A stretch of DNA of 64,000 nucleotides, from the NCBI GenBank assembly GCA_963791625.1, contig CAWBTA010000006.1, forward strand, positions 1,984,001-2,048,000. The letters are read 5' to 3'. The first letter of the stretch is position 1. Each line of letters opens with the position of its first letter. This document shows positions 35,921-44,466 of this stretch, one piece after another. The notes beneath the pieces are model-generated. The model had not been told where the DNA came from. It did no database searches and was given only the letters and a program-made list of their open reading frames with translations. The position numbers and the translations under genes are program-made. This stretch comes from JANMCE01 sp963791625 (lineage in GTDB: Bacteria > Actinomycetota > Acidimicrobiia > Acidimicrobiales > Ilumatobacteraceae).

Positions 35921-36484
35921 ATGAGTGAAGAACTGGAACGGGACACGGCGTTCTACGACGCGACCTTCGCCGCGTCGCCCGACGAACTGAATAGTGCCAT
36001 TCGTCGAGCAGCCTTCGGTGAAGACATCGGACAGTTCTCATGGACCACCGCCGACGAGCACCGCCGCTTCCAACACCGACTCGGCATCGGTCCCGACAGC
36101 TCGGTGCTGGAGGTGGCGTCAGGGTCAGGCGGGCCGGCGCTCTTCCTGGTGCGCTCGACCGGATGTCGACTCGTCGGTATTGACATTCACGCTGCCGGCA
36201 TCACCGCTGCCAACGACGCGGCCGCTCAGCAAGGGCTCAGTGACAACGCTTCGTTTCTGGTGCACGATGACGCCACGGAGAACATCGCAGCTGTCGCAGC
36301 GGCCTGGCACAGGGCCCGCACACTGGCAAGCCGTCAGCTCAACGAACTGGAAGGACCCGAAGCGAACGCGACGTTCCAGCACTTCCTCCACATCGTGCAC
36401 CTGCTCTCCGCCGAGCGACGCTTGAGCCGGCTTGCCTACACCGCGCGCAAACCACTCGGCCCATCGAATAGTCGGTCGGCGTAA
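35921..36484 (+). CDS. SAM-dependent methyltransferase with apparent internal deletion
   Basis: 187 aa. The first half has motif I VLEVASGSGGPALFLV and 'GCRLVGIDIHAAGITAANDA' through ASFLVHDDATE. The text then jumps to NIAAVAAAWHRARTLASRQL and LLSAERRLSRLAYTARKP, which in relatives I remember form the C-terminal helix bundle. Some 70 residues that normally lie between (motifs IV-VI of the Rossmann fold) are missing, yet the frame is open. Probably inactive as a classical methyltransferase. The small-molecule target is unknown. Confidence 0.62.
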   Translation: MSEELERDTAFYDATFAASPDELNSAIRRAAFGEDIGQFSWTTADEHRRFQHRLGIGPDSSVLEVASGSGGPALFLVRSTGCRLVGIDIHAAGITAANDAAAQQGLSDNASFLVHDDATENIAAVAAAWHRARTLASRQLNELEGPEANATFQHFLHIVHLLSAERRLSRLAYTARKPLGPSNSRSA

Positions 36485-36635
36485 ACCACACCGTCCTCGG
36501 CCCGAGTCAGGCCCAGAACATCGAGAGTGCCTCGCCCGGTGAGCCCTACAGATCTGAGGGGGTCTGTCCGATGCGGTACGCCACCCCTTAGGTGGATCGT
36601 GGCAAACACCACACATCACACACCAAGGAGTCATC

Positions 36636-38888
36636 ATGCACGGTCGTCCCACCACCCAATCCATTGGCGACACACACGACAGCCATCCCAACCGTTGGCG
36701 CATCCTCGGCGTGCTCGTGCTCGCCTTGCTCGTCACCTCCATCGATCACACCATCATCAACGTCGCGATGCCTCGGCTCGTCGGCGATCTGGGTGCCAGC
36801 TCGGCCCAACTTCAGTGGATCGTCGCTGCATACACCATCGTGTTCGCCGGGCTGCTCCTCACGGCTGGCAGCATGGGCGACCGGTTCAGCCGGCGGCACG
36901 CACTGCTCGCCGGCCTCCTGACGTTCCTCGGCGGCTCAGTCGTCGCCGCCACGGCAGGCTCGACGACTGCGCTCATCGCCGGTCGCTGTGTGATGGGCGT
37001 CGGCGGTGCGCTGATCATGCCGACCACGCTGTCGATCCTTGTCAATGTATTCGGTGACCCTCGCGAACGCGCCAAAGCGATAGCCGGATGGACCGCCGCC
37101 AGCGGAGCCGGCATCGCGCTCGGACCGATCGTCGGGGGTGCATTGATGCGCAGCTTCTCGTGGTCGTCCGTGTTCTGGATCAACGTGCCGCTGCTCGTCG
37201 TTGCGTTCGTCGGTGCGGTGCACCTGGTGCCCGACTCCCGCGACCCGCACGCCACCCGGCTCGACCCTGTCGGCGCCACCCTGTCCATCGCCGCAATCAG
37301 CTCGCTGGTCTACGCCATCATCCAGGCACCAGAGCGGGGCTGGACCTCGACCTCCTCCATCGTCAACTTCGCGGTCGGGGCTGTGATCGCGGTCGTGTTC
37401 GTCGGCTGGGAGATACGCCGTGACGACCCGATGCTCGACATCGCCCTGTTCCGCAACCGCAGCTTCTCCGCCGGCAGCATCGCCCTCGCACTGCTTTTCT
37501 TTGCGATGGCCGGCACGGTCTTTCTGCAGGCCCAGTACCTGCAGTTCGTGCTTGAATACACGCCGCTCGCAGCCGGCTTTGCGCTCGTCCCCGCTGCGAT
37601 CGGGATGTTGTTCGGGACCGGCGCGGGCGCGCACCTTGCTGAGATGCATGGTGGCCGCATTGCGGTTACCGCTGGCACATTGATCGCCGCGGCCGGCATC
37701 GCCGCACAGGCTGCGTTTGTCGACGATGGTTCGTACGTGCCAACCGGTGTGGGTCTGCTGCTGTTCGGGCTCGGTGCCGGCGTCGCAATGCCGGCCGCGA
37801 CCGAGATGATCATGGCGACGCTGCCTCCGGCTCGCGCCGGCGTCGGTTCCGCCGTGAACGACACCGTCCGCGAGTTCGGGGGCGCACTCGGCGTCGCTGT
37901 CATCGGCAGCGTCGCTGCCACGAGCTATGCGACGTCGATGCACGGCAAGCTCGATCAGTTCCCGAATCTGACCGGCGTCGATCGCAGCCTCGTGGTCAAC
38001 AACGTCGGCGCTGCCATCCACACCAGCCAGCACCTCGGTGCGCAGCGCGAGCAGATCGCAGCGGCCGCCCGGACGGCATTTGTCGACTCGATGCACAGCT
38101 CGCTGTGGATCGCGGTGGGCTTGGCGTTGTGCGCCGCCGTGGTGACCTTCACGCAGCTACCCCGCCAGACGGCAGACCAGACCGCTCACGCCGCTCATGC
38201 CGGTCACGGTGGTCACGGTGGTCACGGCGCCGTCACCCATGCCGGCCACGGGCCGCACGTCGCGGTGCTCGCCACCGGCGTGCACGACAAGCTCCCACCC
38301 ATCGACGGTCTCGCCCACCGGTGGGGCAAGTCGGTGTTCAACTGTCCGTTCTGCGACGGATGGGAGCATCGCGATCAACCGGTCGTCGTGATCGACGCGG
38401 CCCCTGGCGCCGACCATCTCGCGACCCTGGTCCGGTCATGGACGCCCCACGTCACTGTTGTTGCTGCGACCGAAGTCGTGGCGCTCGTCGGCGACGGTGT
38501 GGCGCTCAGCCATGTGATCCTTGGCGACGGACGCATGATCACAGCGTCAGCCGCGTTCCTGAAGGCAGCCGTCGTGCCGCGCAGCTCGATCGCTCAAGCG
38601 CTCGGCTGCGAGGTCGATGTCGACGGCTACATCGTCACAAGCGATACCGGCGCCACCAGCCATCCCCTCGTCTGGGCCGCCGGAGACGTGCGTCGCCCGC
38701 CGCCCGCACCGCATCAAGTAGTACTCGCCGCAGCCGACGGCTCCACTGCCGCCATCGCCATCCACAAGGCCTTCATTGCCAACGCAATCGGTTCCGCCCA
38801 GCCGGAAGCCCGACCACTAGACACACCGTTGACAAAAAGTCCAAGCTGTGGTTTGTTTGTCACTGATCAGTTATTTGTAAAGAAATAG
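36636..38888 (+). CDS. DHA2-type MFS transporter fused to a partial thioredoxin-reductase-like domain
   Basis: 750 aa. Residues about 25-510 form a 14-helix DHA2 drug:H+ antiporter (MGDRFSRRHALLAG motif A-like loop, GWTAASGAGIALGPIVGGAL motif C-like). A His/Gly-rich linker (HAGHGGHGGHG, THAGHGPH) joins 'VAVLATGVHDKLPPIDGLAH', then NCPFCDGWEHRDQP with a CxxC redox pair, and HPLVWAAGDVRRPPP, the C-terminal FAD-binding turn of thioredoxin-reductase-like flavoproteins. The N-terminal FAD GxGxxG half of that enzyme is absent. AAGGAG (36622-36627) precedes the ATG. The fusion is in frame; its function is unknown. Confidence 0.78.
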   Translation: MHGRPTTQSIGDTHDSHPNRWRILGVLVLALLVTSIDHTIINVAMPRLVGDLGASSAQLQWIVAAYTIVFAGLLLTAGSMGDRFSRRHALLAGLLTFLGGSVVAATAGSTTALIAGRCVMGVGGALIMPTTLSILVNVFGDPRERAKAIAGWTAASGAGIALGPIVGGALMRSFSWSSVFWINVPLLVVAFVGAVHLVPDSRDPHATRLDPVGATLSIAAISSLVYAIIQAPERGWTSTSSIVNFAVGAVIAVVFVGWEIRRDDPMLDIALFRNRSFSAGSIALALLFFAMAGTVFLQAQYLQFVLEYTPLAAGFALVPAAIGMLFGTGAGAHLAEMHGGRIAVTAGTLIAAAGIAAQAAFVDDGSYVPTGVGLLLFGLGAGVAMPAATEMIMATLPPARAGVGSAVNDTVREFGGALGVAVIGSVAATSYATSMHGKLDQFPNLTGVDRSLVVNNVGAAIHTSQHLGAQREQIAAAARTAFVDSMHSSLWIAVGLALCAAVVTFTQLPRQTADQTAHAAHAGHGGHGGHGAVTHAGHGPHVAVLATGVHDKLPPIDGLAHRWGKSVFNCPFCDGWEHRDQPVVVIDAAPGADHLATLVRSWTPHVTVVAATEVVALVGDGVALSHVILGDGRMITASAAFLKAAVVPRSSIAQALGCEVDVDGYIVTSDTGATSHPLVWAAGDVRRPPPAPHQVVLAAADGSTAAIAIHKAFIANAIGSAQPEARPLDTPLTKSPSCGLFVTDQLFVKK

Positions 38889-38965
38889 TCAGCGAATTAG
38901 TCAGTTACCAGACGCAACCAGCGGTCTAGGCACTCTGCGACCGCTCAACGGACGGGAGTAGCACT

Positions 38966-40087
38966 ATGGCGAATGACATGAAGGCCGTCGACCTCGAAGA
39001 GGTGCGCACCGAACTGGCTCGGGCCGGTCACCCCTGGATCTCGGCTGACACGTCGATGAGCGTGCTGAACGAGGCCGACCGGCGAATGCGACTTGGCGTG
39101 AAGCTGCCCTCGGCAGCCGAAGTCACCGCCCTTGTCGCTTCGTCGGCCTCGGTCGCGCTGGCCGCTCGGGCACCGTCGGCAGCGGCCCTAAACGCGGGAG
39201 CTGCGACGTCATTTGACGCCCGGAACGTGGGCGGCAACAACTACACCACCCCCATCAAGGATCAGGGAAACTGTGGCTCGTGCGTTGCGTTCGGCACGGT
39301 CGCCACGATGGAAACAACGGCGGCGTTGACCCGGGGTCAACCGGCGTTTGACCCTGACTTGTCCGAGGCGCATCTCTTCTACGTGCACGGTGCGAGCGAC
39401 GGCGCCACCTGTGACACCGGTTGGCTACCGAGCCACGCCTACACCTACTGCAAGAACGTCGGCGTCACGTTCGAGGACTACTTTCCGTACACACCGCGCA
39501 ACACCGGCGGGGCCACGCTCAACGCGGATTGGCCGAACCGCCTGGCGCGCATGGTGTCGTACCAAACGCTGACGAACAACCCGGCCGCCATCAAGCAGCA
39601 CATTGCGACCCACGGCGCAGTGTCGGCTTGCTTTGTCGTGTATCAGGACTTCTTCAGCTATCGCACCGGCATCTACCGGCATCTCACTGGTGCCGCCGCA
39701 GGCGGCCACTGCGTCTCGCTTGTCGGCTACAACGATGCCGGGGGCTACTGGATCGCGAAGAACAGTTGGAGTACCGGCTGGGGCGACAATGGCTACGTGT
39801 GCATTGCCTATGGCGAGTGCGGCATCGAGACATGGGAGGTGCACGGTGTCGACGCCGTGTCCTTGCGGGCGTGGACCGGTCAAACCCAGGTCGTCGGTCT
39901 GTACCACGCCAACACACCACGCAGCGGCTGGGCCTTCATCAATGGCCGCGGCTGGTTGAAAGTGAACACCGCTACTGATTCGAGCCACGAGATGATGCTT
40001 GCTGATCTCGTCGGAGCACGCGTCGGAAACCGTCCCGTCAATGTCTTCGAGAACAACGGCTCGATCGACATCTCACAAGTGTATTGA
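38966..40087 (+). CDS. Papain-like (C1A) cysteine protease
   Basis: 373 aa. Active-site residues are Q100 and C106 (KDQGNCGSCVAFG), H248 (GGHCVSLVGYND) and N266 (KNSWSTGWGDNGY). Residues 1-80 form a short Ala-rich propeptide-like region; no signal peptide is evident. Residues about 300-373 are a separate C-terminal domain (GWAFINGRGWLK, HEMMLADLVGARVGNRPVNV) that also occurs in the next gene. A chagasin-like inhibitor is encoded two genes downstream, so activity is probably controlled within the operon. GGGAG precedes the ATG. Confidence 0.88.
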   Translation: MANDMKAVDLEEVRTELARAGHPWISADTSMSVLNEADRRMRLGVKLPSAAEVTALVASSASVALAARAPSAAALNAGAATSFDARNVGGNNYTTPIKDQGNCGSCVAFGTVATMETTAALTRGQPAFDPDLSEAHLFYVHGASDGATCDTGWLPSHAYTYCKNVGVTFEDYFPYTPRNTGGATLNADWPNRLARMVSYQTLTNNPAAIKQHIATHGAVSACFVVYQDFFSYRTGIYRHLTGAAAGGHCVSLVGYNDAGGYWIAKNSWSTGWGDNGYVCIAYGECGIETWEVHGVDAVSLRAWTGQTQVVGLYHANTPRSGWAFINGRGWLKVNTATDSSHEMMLADLVGARVGNRPVNVFENNGSIDISQVY

Positions 40088-40097
40088 GGAGTGCGTC

Positions 40098-40508
40098 ATG
40101 GCAACCACGAAGACCCGCCCCACCGCTACACCCCTGGACGATATCCAGACTCCGCCCGAGCCGACACAGCAACAGCTCGCGGCCGCTCAAATCTCCGTCG
40201 GAACCACATCGACGGCGAGTGGCCTTGACACGCCGACGATGTCGCCTCCCGGCACCGCGAGCGCAGTGACTGCGGCCGCGGCCGGGTGGTTGACCAACAA
40301 GCATGTCCTGATGACGTGGCAGACATCCGGTCCCCTCGACAACTGGGCGTTCATCGACGGCGGCACCGGGTGGAAGCACCTCACCCAAAGCGGCGACGTG
40401 GCGATAAGGGGCATGGCCCTTCTGGCCGCCGGCGCACGCGCTGGCGGTGGCCTCGTTCATCTCAATGAGGGAGCAACCGGGGCGATTGACGCCATGTACC
40501 TTTGGTGA
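40098..40508 (+). CDS. Protease-companion protein sharing the protease C-terminal domain
   Basis: 136 aa. The first 60 residues are Thr/Pro/Ala-rich and probably disordered. The remainder (NWAFIDGGTGWKHLT, IRGMALLAAGARAGGGLVHL, GAIDAMYLW) aligns by eye along its length with the C-terminal domain of the protease (GWAFINGRGWLK, EMMLADLVGARVGNRPVNVF, GSIDISQVY). It is likely a decoy, adaptor or targeting partner. It starts 11 bp after the protease stop behind a GAGG ribosome site. Confidence 0.7.
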   Translation: MATTKTRPTATPLDDIQTPPEPTQQQLAAAQISVGTTSTASGLDTPTMSPPGTASAVTAAAAGWLTNKHVLMTWQTSGPLDNWAFIDGGTGWKHLTQSGDVAIRGMALLAAGARAGGGLVHLNEGATGAIDAMYLW

Positions 40509-40510
40509 CG

Positions 40511-40837
40511 ATGACGCATGAGTTCGGTCGCAACGAAAACGGCAAGCGCCACGTCCTACGCGTCGGTGATCACTTCGATGTTGTCCTTCCGGAGACAGCA
40601 TCGGCGGGATACCAGTGGTCGCCCATATCCATTCCCGCCGTCGTGAAGTTGACCGAGCACGGCAGCCATGTCGACCTTGATCGACCCGGCGCAAGTGCAA
40701 GCCATCGATTCTCGTTCGTCGTCGACAGGGCCGAGACCGGCACTTTGGTGCTCGGTCTCACCCGTGCGTGGGAAGAGCAAGCCCCCATCGAGACCTACGA
40801 ACTTGAAATCGTCGGGAGCGAATCGAAACACAGCTAA
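40511..40837 (+). CDS. Chagasin-like cysteine protease inhibitor (I42 family)
   Basis: 108 aa. The three inhibitory loops of chagasin can be matched: PETASAGYQW (27-36) for NPTTGY-W, RPGASASHRFSF (58-69) for the GxGG loop region, and RAWE (85-88) for RPW. The beta-rich remainder (HVLRVGDHFDVVLPE, GTLVLGLTRAWE, ETYELEIVG) fits the fold. It starts 3 bp after the companion gene's stop. I42 proteins insert these loops into the active-site cleft of papain-like enzymes, so its target is probably the protease upstream. Confidence 0.78.
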   Translation: MTHEFGRNENGKRHVLRVGDHFDVVLPETASAGYQWSPISIPAVVKLTEHGSHVDLDRPGASASHRFSFVVDRAETGTLVLGLTRAWEEQAPIETYELEIVGSESKHS

Positions 40838-40857
40838 CGAGCGCCGTTAGCCAAGCT

Positions 40858-41157
40858 CTAGGCAGCGTCCAGCGCCTCGCGCACCTCAGAGGGGTCCAGG
40901 ATCTGCATTGGCTCGGAATCAGAGAGCCACAGAAACATCCTGCCGCCCCGCTTCGTGGTGGTAATCGCGAGCGCACAAAGCACCGCGACGGCGCCTTCGT
41001 CGATCTCGTCAGCGTCCGTGAGATCGATGCTGATGTCGGTCACACCGTCATCCAAGGCCAGAGCTGCATCCTCGTACGCACGCGGAGCCACGCTGCCGTC
41101 GAACCGCCCGTTCACGGTCACGAGCAGTTCCGCATCAACACGAAGTGACCGGTACAC
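40858..41157 (-). CDS. STAS-domain protein (anti-sigma-factor antagonist-like)
   Basis: 99 aa. 'DISIDLTDADEIDEGAVAVL' is the strand-helix of STAS proteins, with the phosphorylatable Ser position occupied by Glu-Gly, followed by 'CALAITTTKRGGRMFLWLSD'. Without a Ser/Thr at the switch it may not be phosphorylated. It converges on the inhibitor gene and has no kinase or phosphatase neighbour. Confidence 0.7.
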   Translation of the reverse strand: MYRSLRVDAELLVTVNGRFDGSVAPRAYEDAALALDDGVTDISIDLTDADEIDEGAVAVLCALAITTTKRGGRMFLWLSDSEPMQILDPSEVREALDAA

Positions 41158-41260
41158 GACTCAAGTATCGGCCATCGCGTCCTCGAGTTGAGGTCGGGTC
41201 GACTCATCACGAGCCGTCCAGCGGGTTGCTTGCGCCAGGGGAAACCGCAAAACTCGGGTC

Positions 41261-42934
41261 ATGCGGTGGTGGCGAGATGCGGTGATCTATCAGATCTATC
41301 CTCGATCGTTCGCGGATGCGAACGGTGACGGAATGGGTGATCTGCAAGGCATCACCTCACGGCTGGAACACCTCGCCCACCTCGGCGTCGATGCGGTGTG
41401 GCTGTCACCGTTCTACCGTTCACCGCAGGTTGACGGTGGCTACGACGTCGCCGACTACCGGGCCATCGATGCCATGTTCGGCACGCTGTCCGACTTCGAT
41501 GCGTTGCTCCAACGGGCGCACGAACTCGGCCTCCGCGTCATCATCGATCTGGTGCCGAACCACACCTCCGACGAGCACGACTGGTTCCAGGCTGCTCTGG
41601 CGAGCGCGCCGGGCAGCCCCGAGCGCAACCGCTACTGGTTCCGCACCAGTAAGGACGCGCCGCCGAACAACTGGCTGTCGATCTTTCACGGCTCGGCGTG
41701 GACGTGTGTAAAGGATCTCACCGGTCGAGACGTCGACGGCGACCAGTGGTACCTGCACATGTTCGATACCCGCCAGCCGGACCTCAACTGGACCAACCCC
41801 GAGGTGCACGCCGAGTTCGAGAGCATCTTGCGCTTCTGGCTCGATCGCGGCGTTGACGGTTTCCGTATCGATGTCGCTCACGGAATGGTGAAGGACCCGG
41901 CCCTTCCCGACTGGGCCTGCGCCGCCGCCATGGTGATGGGAGCCGCCACCGAGTCGACCAAACCCGATCCGTCCGTGCCGTTCGATCACGGGCCGATGTT
42001 TGACCAGCCCGGTGTGCACGACATCTATCGCGCCTGGAATCGGATCCTGGCCGAGTACCCCGGCGATCGAGCCCTGGTAGCAGAGGCGTGTGTCGAGCCC
42101 CTTGAGCACATCTCGGATTACGTGCGGGCCGACGAGATGCAGCAGGCCTTCAACTTCGCCTATCTCCAAGCACCATGGAACGCCCCAAAGCTCCGCGACA
42201 TCATCGACCGTTCGCTACACGCCAACGCGGCTGTCGGCGCGCCGACGACCTGGGTGCTGTCGAATCACGACGTGGTACGACACGCCTCGCTGCTCGGCTA
42301 TCCGAACATGGCGAAGTCACCCAACGGGATCGGCCCCCGAGACCCGCAGCCCGACGCTGCGCTCGGCCTGCGTCGAGCACGCGCCGCAGCCATGCTGACG
42401 CTTGCGCTGCCCGGTTCTGCGTATCTCTACCAGGGCGAAGAACTCGGGCTGCCTGAGCACACCACGCTGGCCGACGAATACCGCCAGGATCCCAGCTTCG
42501 AACGCTCGCACCGCACGCAGCCCGGACGAGACGGCTGCCGCGTGCCGCTGCCCTGGATGGCCGATGCGCCCGGCTTCGGGTTCGGCCCCACCGGCAACAC
42601 CTGGCTACCCCAACCAGCCAACTGGAATGCCTACGCGGTCGATGCACAAGACGGGGTGGCCGATTCCACACTCGAGCTCTACCGCTCTGCGCTACGGCTT
42701 CGCCGCCATCATCGGCTCGGCGGTGGCGAACTGCGGTGGGTCACCGATCTGACCGGCCAGACCGACGACACCATTGCCTTCACGAACGGCGATGTGCTGG
42801 TCATTGCCAACCTCGGATCGACCGTGGTGGAGATCCCGCACCGAGCCCGCCCGCTCCTCCGTTCTGATGGACAACAGGGAAAGACCGGTGTCCAGCCCGA
42901 CACGGCGGTCTGGCTGCTTCTCGCCCCCGACTAG
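41261..42934 (+). CDS. GH13 alpha-glucosidase
   Basis: 557 aa. WWRDAVIYQIYPRSFAD is the family start. IDLVPNHTSDEH is conserved region I, GVDGFRIDVAHG holds the nucleophile Asp, VAEACVEPLEHI the acid/base Glu, and WVLSNHDVVRH the third Asp. GMGDLQGIT and the QGEELGLPEH loop fit intracellular oligo-1,6-glucosidase/alpha-glucosidase (GH13_23/30-like). There is no signal peptide, so it acts on imported disaccharides. A PTS or maltose transporter is not adjacent; the ABC polyol transporter lies 5 kb away. Confidence 0.92.
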   Translation: MRWWRDAVIYQIYPRSFADANGDGMGDLQGITSRLEHLAHLGVDAVWLSPFYRSPQVDGGYDVADYRAIDAMFGTLSDFDALLQRAHELGLRVIIDLVPNHTSDEHDWFQAALASAPGSPERNRYWFRTSKDAPPNNWLSIFHGSAWTCVKDLTGRDVDGDQWYLHMFDTRQPDLNWTNPEVHAEFESILRFWLDRGVDGFRIDVAHGMVKDPALPDWACAAAMVMGAATESTKPDPSVPFDHGPMFDQPGVHDIYRAWNRILAEYPGDRALVAEACVEPLEHISDYVRADEMQQAFNFAYLQAPWNAPKLRDIIDRSLHANAAVGAPTTWVLSNHDVVRHASLLGYPNMAKSPNGIGPRDPQPDAALGLRRARAAAMLTLALPGSAYLYQGEELGLPEHTTLADEYRQDPSFERSHRTQPGRDGCRVPLPWMADAPGFGFGPTGNTWLPQPANWNAYAVDAQDGVADSTLELYRSALRLRRHHRLGGGELRWVTDLTGQTDDTIAFTNGDVLVIANLGSTVVEIPHRARPLLRSDGQQGKTGVQPDTAVWLLLAPD

Positions 42935-42981
42935 GGCCGGTATGCTGCGCGTCATCACGTCAATCGAGCTTGGAGGCACCG

Positions 42982-44097
42982 ATGGCAAACGGCTTACTCG
43001 TTGGCACCCGTAAGGGCATTTTCGTCCTGAAGGCCGACGCCGATCGACATACCTGGTCGGTGAGCGCGCCGCACTTTCTCGGGCACATCGCCCAGCACGT
43101 CGTGCAGGATCCTCGCAATCCGCAGAGCATCCTTGCCGGCATGAGCACCGGCCATCTCGGTCCAACAGTCTTTCGTTCGGAGGATGGAGGGGACACCTGG
43201 AAAGAGGCCACTAACCCACCCGCATTCCGCACCGGCGAGCGGTTGAAGCGCAGCCTCAAATCGGTCTTCTGGCTCTCCCCCGGCCATCACACCCAGCCCG
43301 GCGTTTGGTACGCCGGCGGGTCACCGCAGGGCCTGTTCCGTACGGACGACAGCGGTGATACATGGACGACCGTCGACGGCTGGAACGACCACCCGATGTG
43401 GGAGACGTGGGCCGAGTGGCCGGTGGAGCAAACACCTGACGGGTCAATGCTGCATTCGGTCGTACACGACCCTCGCGACCCCGCGCATATGTACATCGGT
43501 CTGTCGTCCGGCGGCGTGTTCGAGACGCTCGACGGTTGCGTCAACTGGCATCCGTTGAACCTCGGCCTCGCCAACCCGATGTTTCCCGACAAGGAGATGG
43601 AGTTCGGTCAGGATCCGCATTGTGTGCGCATCCATCCGACCAATCCCGATCGGCTCTACCAGCAGAACCACTGCGGCATCTACCGCATCGACCGGCCAGC
43701 AACCCGCTGGACCCGCATCGGCGACAACATGCCGCGCTCGGTCGGTGACATCGGCTTTCCGATCGAGCTGCATCCTCGTGATCCCGACACCGCGTGGGTC
43801 TTCCCGATGGACGGCACCGACGTGTGGCCCCGCACCAGCCCCGACGGCAAGCCTGCCGCCTATCGCACCCGCGACGGCGGCGACAGTTGGACCCGGTGCG
43901 ACAAAGGCCTGCCCGACACCGGATGGTTCACAGTGAAACGACAAGCCATGACCGTTGACAACCACGAACAGATCGGCGTCTACTTCGGCACGACCAGCGG
44001 CGAAGTGTGGGGCAGCACCGACGAGGGCGAAACGTGGCACTCGATCGCGTCGCACCTGCCCGAGATTTACACCGTCGAACCCGCCACATTCGGCTGA
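42982..44097 (+). CDS. BNR/Asp-box beta-propeller protein (annotated in relatives as exo-alpha-sialidase or WD40-like)
   Basis: 371 aa from the ATG at 42982. Four Asp-boxes are visible: RSEDGGDTW, RTDDSGDTW, RTRDGGDSW and GSTDEGETW, plus 'HSVVHDPRDPAHMYIGLSSG' blades. There is no secretion signal. Sialidase activity is not supported: no Arg triad or Tyr/Glu can be identified. The next gene, a sulfur-carrier homologue, starts 4 bp after its stop, so the two are one transcription unit, a pairing I have seen in other actinobacteria. Confidence 0.75.
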   Translation: MANGLLVGTRKGIFVLKADADRHTWSVSAPHFLGHIAQHVVQDPRNPQSILAGMSTGHLGPTVFRSEDGGDTWKEATNPPAFRTGERLKRSLKSVFWLSPGHHTQPGVWYAGGSPQGLFRTDDSGDTWTTVDGWNDHPMWETWAEWPVEQTPDGSMLHSVVHDPRDPAHMYIGLSSGGVFETLDGCVNWHPLNLGLANPMFPDKEMEFGQDPHCVRIHPTNPDRLYQQNHCGIYRIDRPATRWTRIGDNMPRSVGDIGFPIELHPRDPDTAWVFPMDGTDVWPRTSPDGKPAAYRTRDGGDSWTRCDKGLPDTGWFTVKRQAMTVDNHEQIGVYFGTTSGEVWGSTDEGETWHSIASHLPEIYTVEPATFG

Positions 44098-44101
44098 GCG
44101 A

Positions 44102-44362
44102 ATGCCCCGCGTCCGCATCCCCACACCGTTGTTGTCATACACCAATGCCACCTGGGTGCAGGCCACGGGTGACACGGTTTCCGAGGTAATGGCCGATCTC
44201 GATCGCGCCTATCCCGGACTGAGGTTTCGCGTTATCGACGAACAGAACGCCATCCGCAAACACATGCGCATCTTCCTCAACAATGACATCGCCGATGACC
44301 TCGCAACCCCGGTAACCGAAGCCGACGAGGTCACCCTCATGCAGGCCCTGTCGGGCGGCTAA
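44102..44362 (+). CDS. cysO: CysO-like ThiS/MoaD-family sulfur carrier
   Basis: 86 aa beta-grasp protein ending in the required Gly-Gly (QALSGG). 'VRIPTPLLSYTNATWVQATG' and GDTVSEVMADLDRAYPGL line up with mycobacterial CysO (IPTxL..T, GDTxxxVxxDL). CysO's C-terminal thiocarboxylate is the sulfide donor for CysM, and Mec+ then frees cysteine. In Mycobacterium the three genes are contiguous. Here cysM and mec+ are about 25 kb upstream, while this carrier sits with the BNR protein. A MoaD or ThiS role remains possible. Confidence 0.75.
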   Translation: MPRVRIPTPLLSYTNATWVQATGDTVSEVMADLDRAYPGLRFRVIDEQNAIRKHMRIFLNNDIADDLATPVTEADEVTLMQALSGG

Positions 44363-44381
44363 GACACCGTCCATCCGAGGC

Positions 44382-44407
44382 TTGGGTTAACAAACCCAGC
44401 GTTTCTT
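44382..44407 (+). terminator. Probable intrinsic terminator after cysO
   Basis: TGGGTT (44383-44388) pairs with AACCCA (44393-44398) over a 4-nt loop, followed by GCGTTTCTT. It is well placed 20 bp after the cysO stop. The T-run is short. A TTGACA at 44406 may start the next promoter, but no good -10 follows. Confidence 0.5.
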
Positions 44408-44466
44408 GACAAACTGCAAACAGTTCGCGGCTCATGGAAGTCTCGTGACCTGCCGACTTAGCAGAG

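Noticed and set aside
36936..38096. 386-codon antisense frame across the MFS gene
   Set aside because: The sense frame encodes clear transmembrane helices and MFS loops. The antisense product is His/Arg/Asp-rich and featureless.
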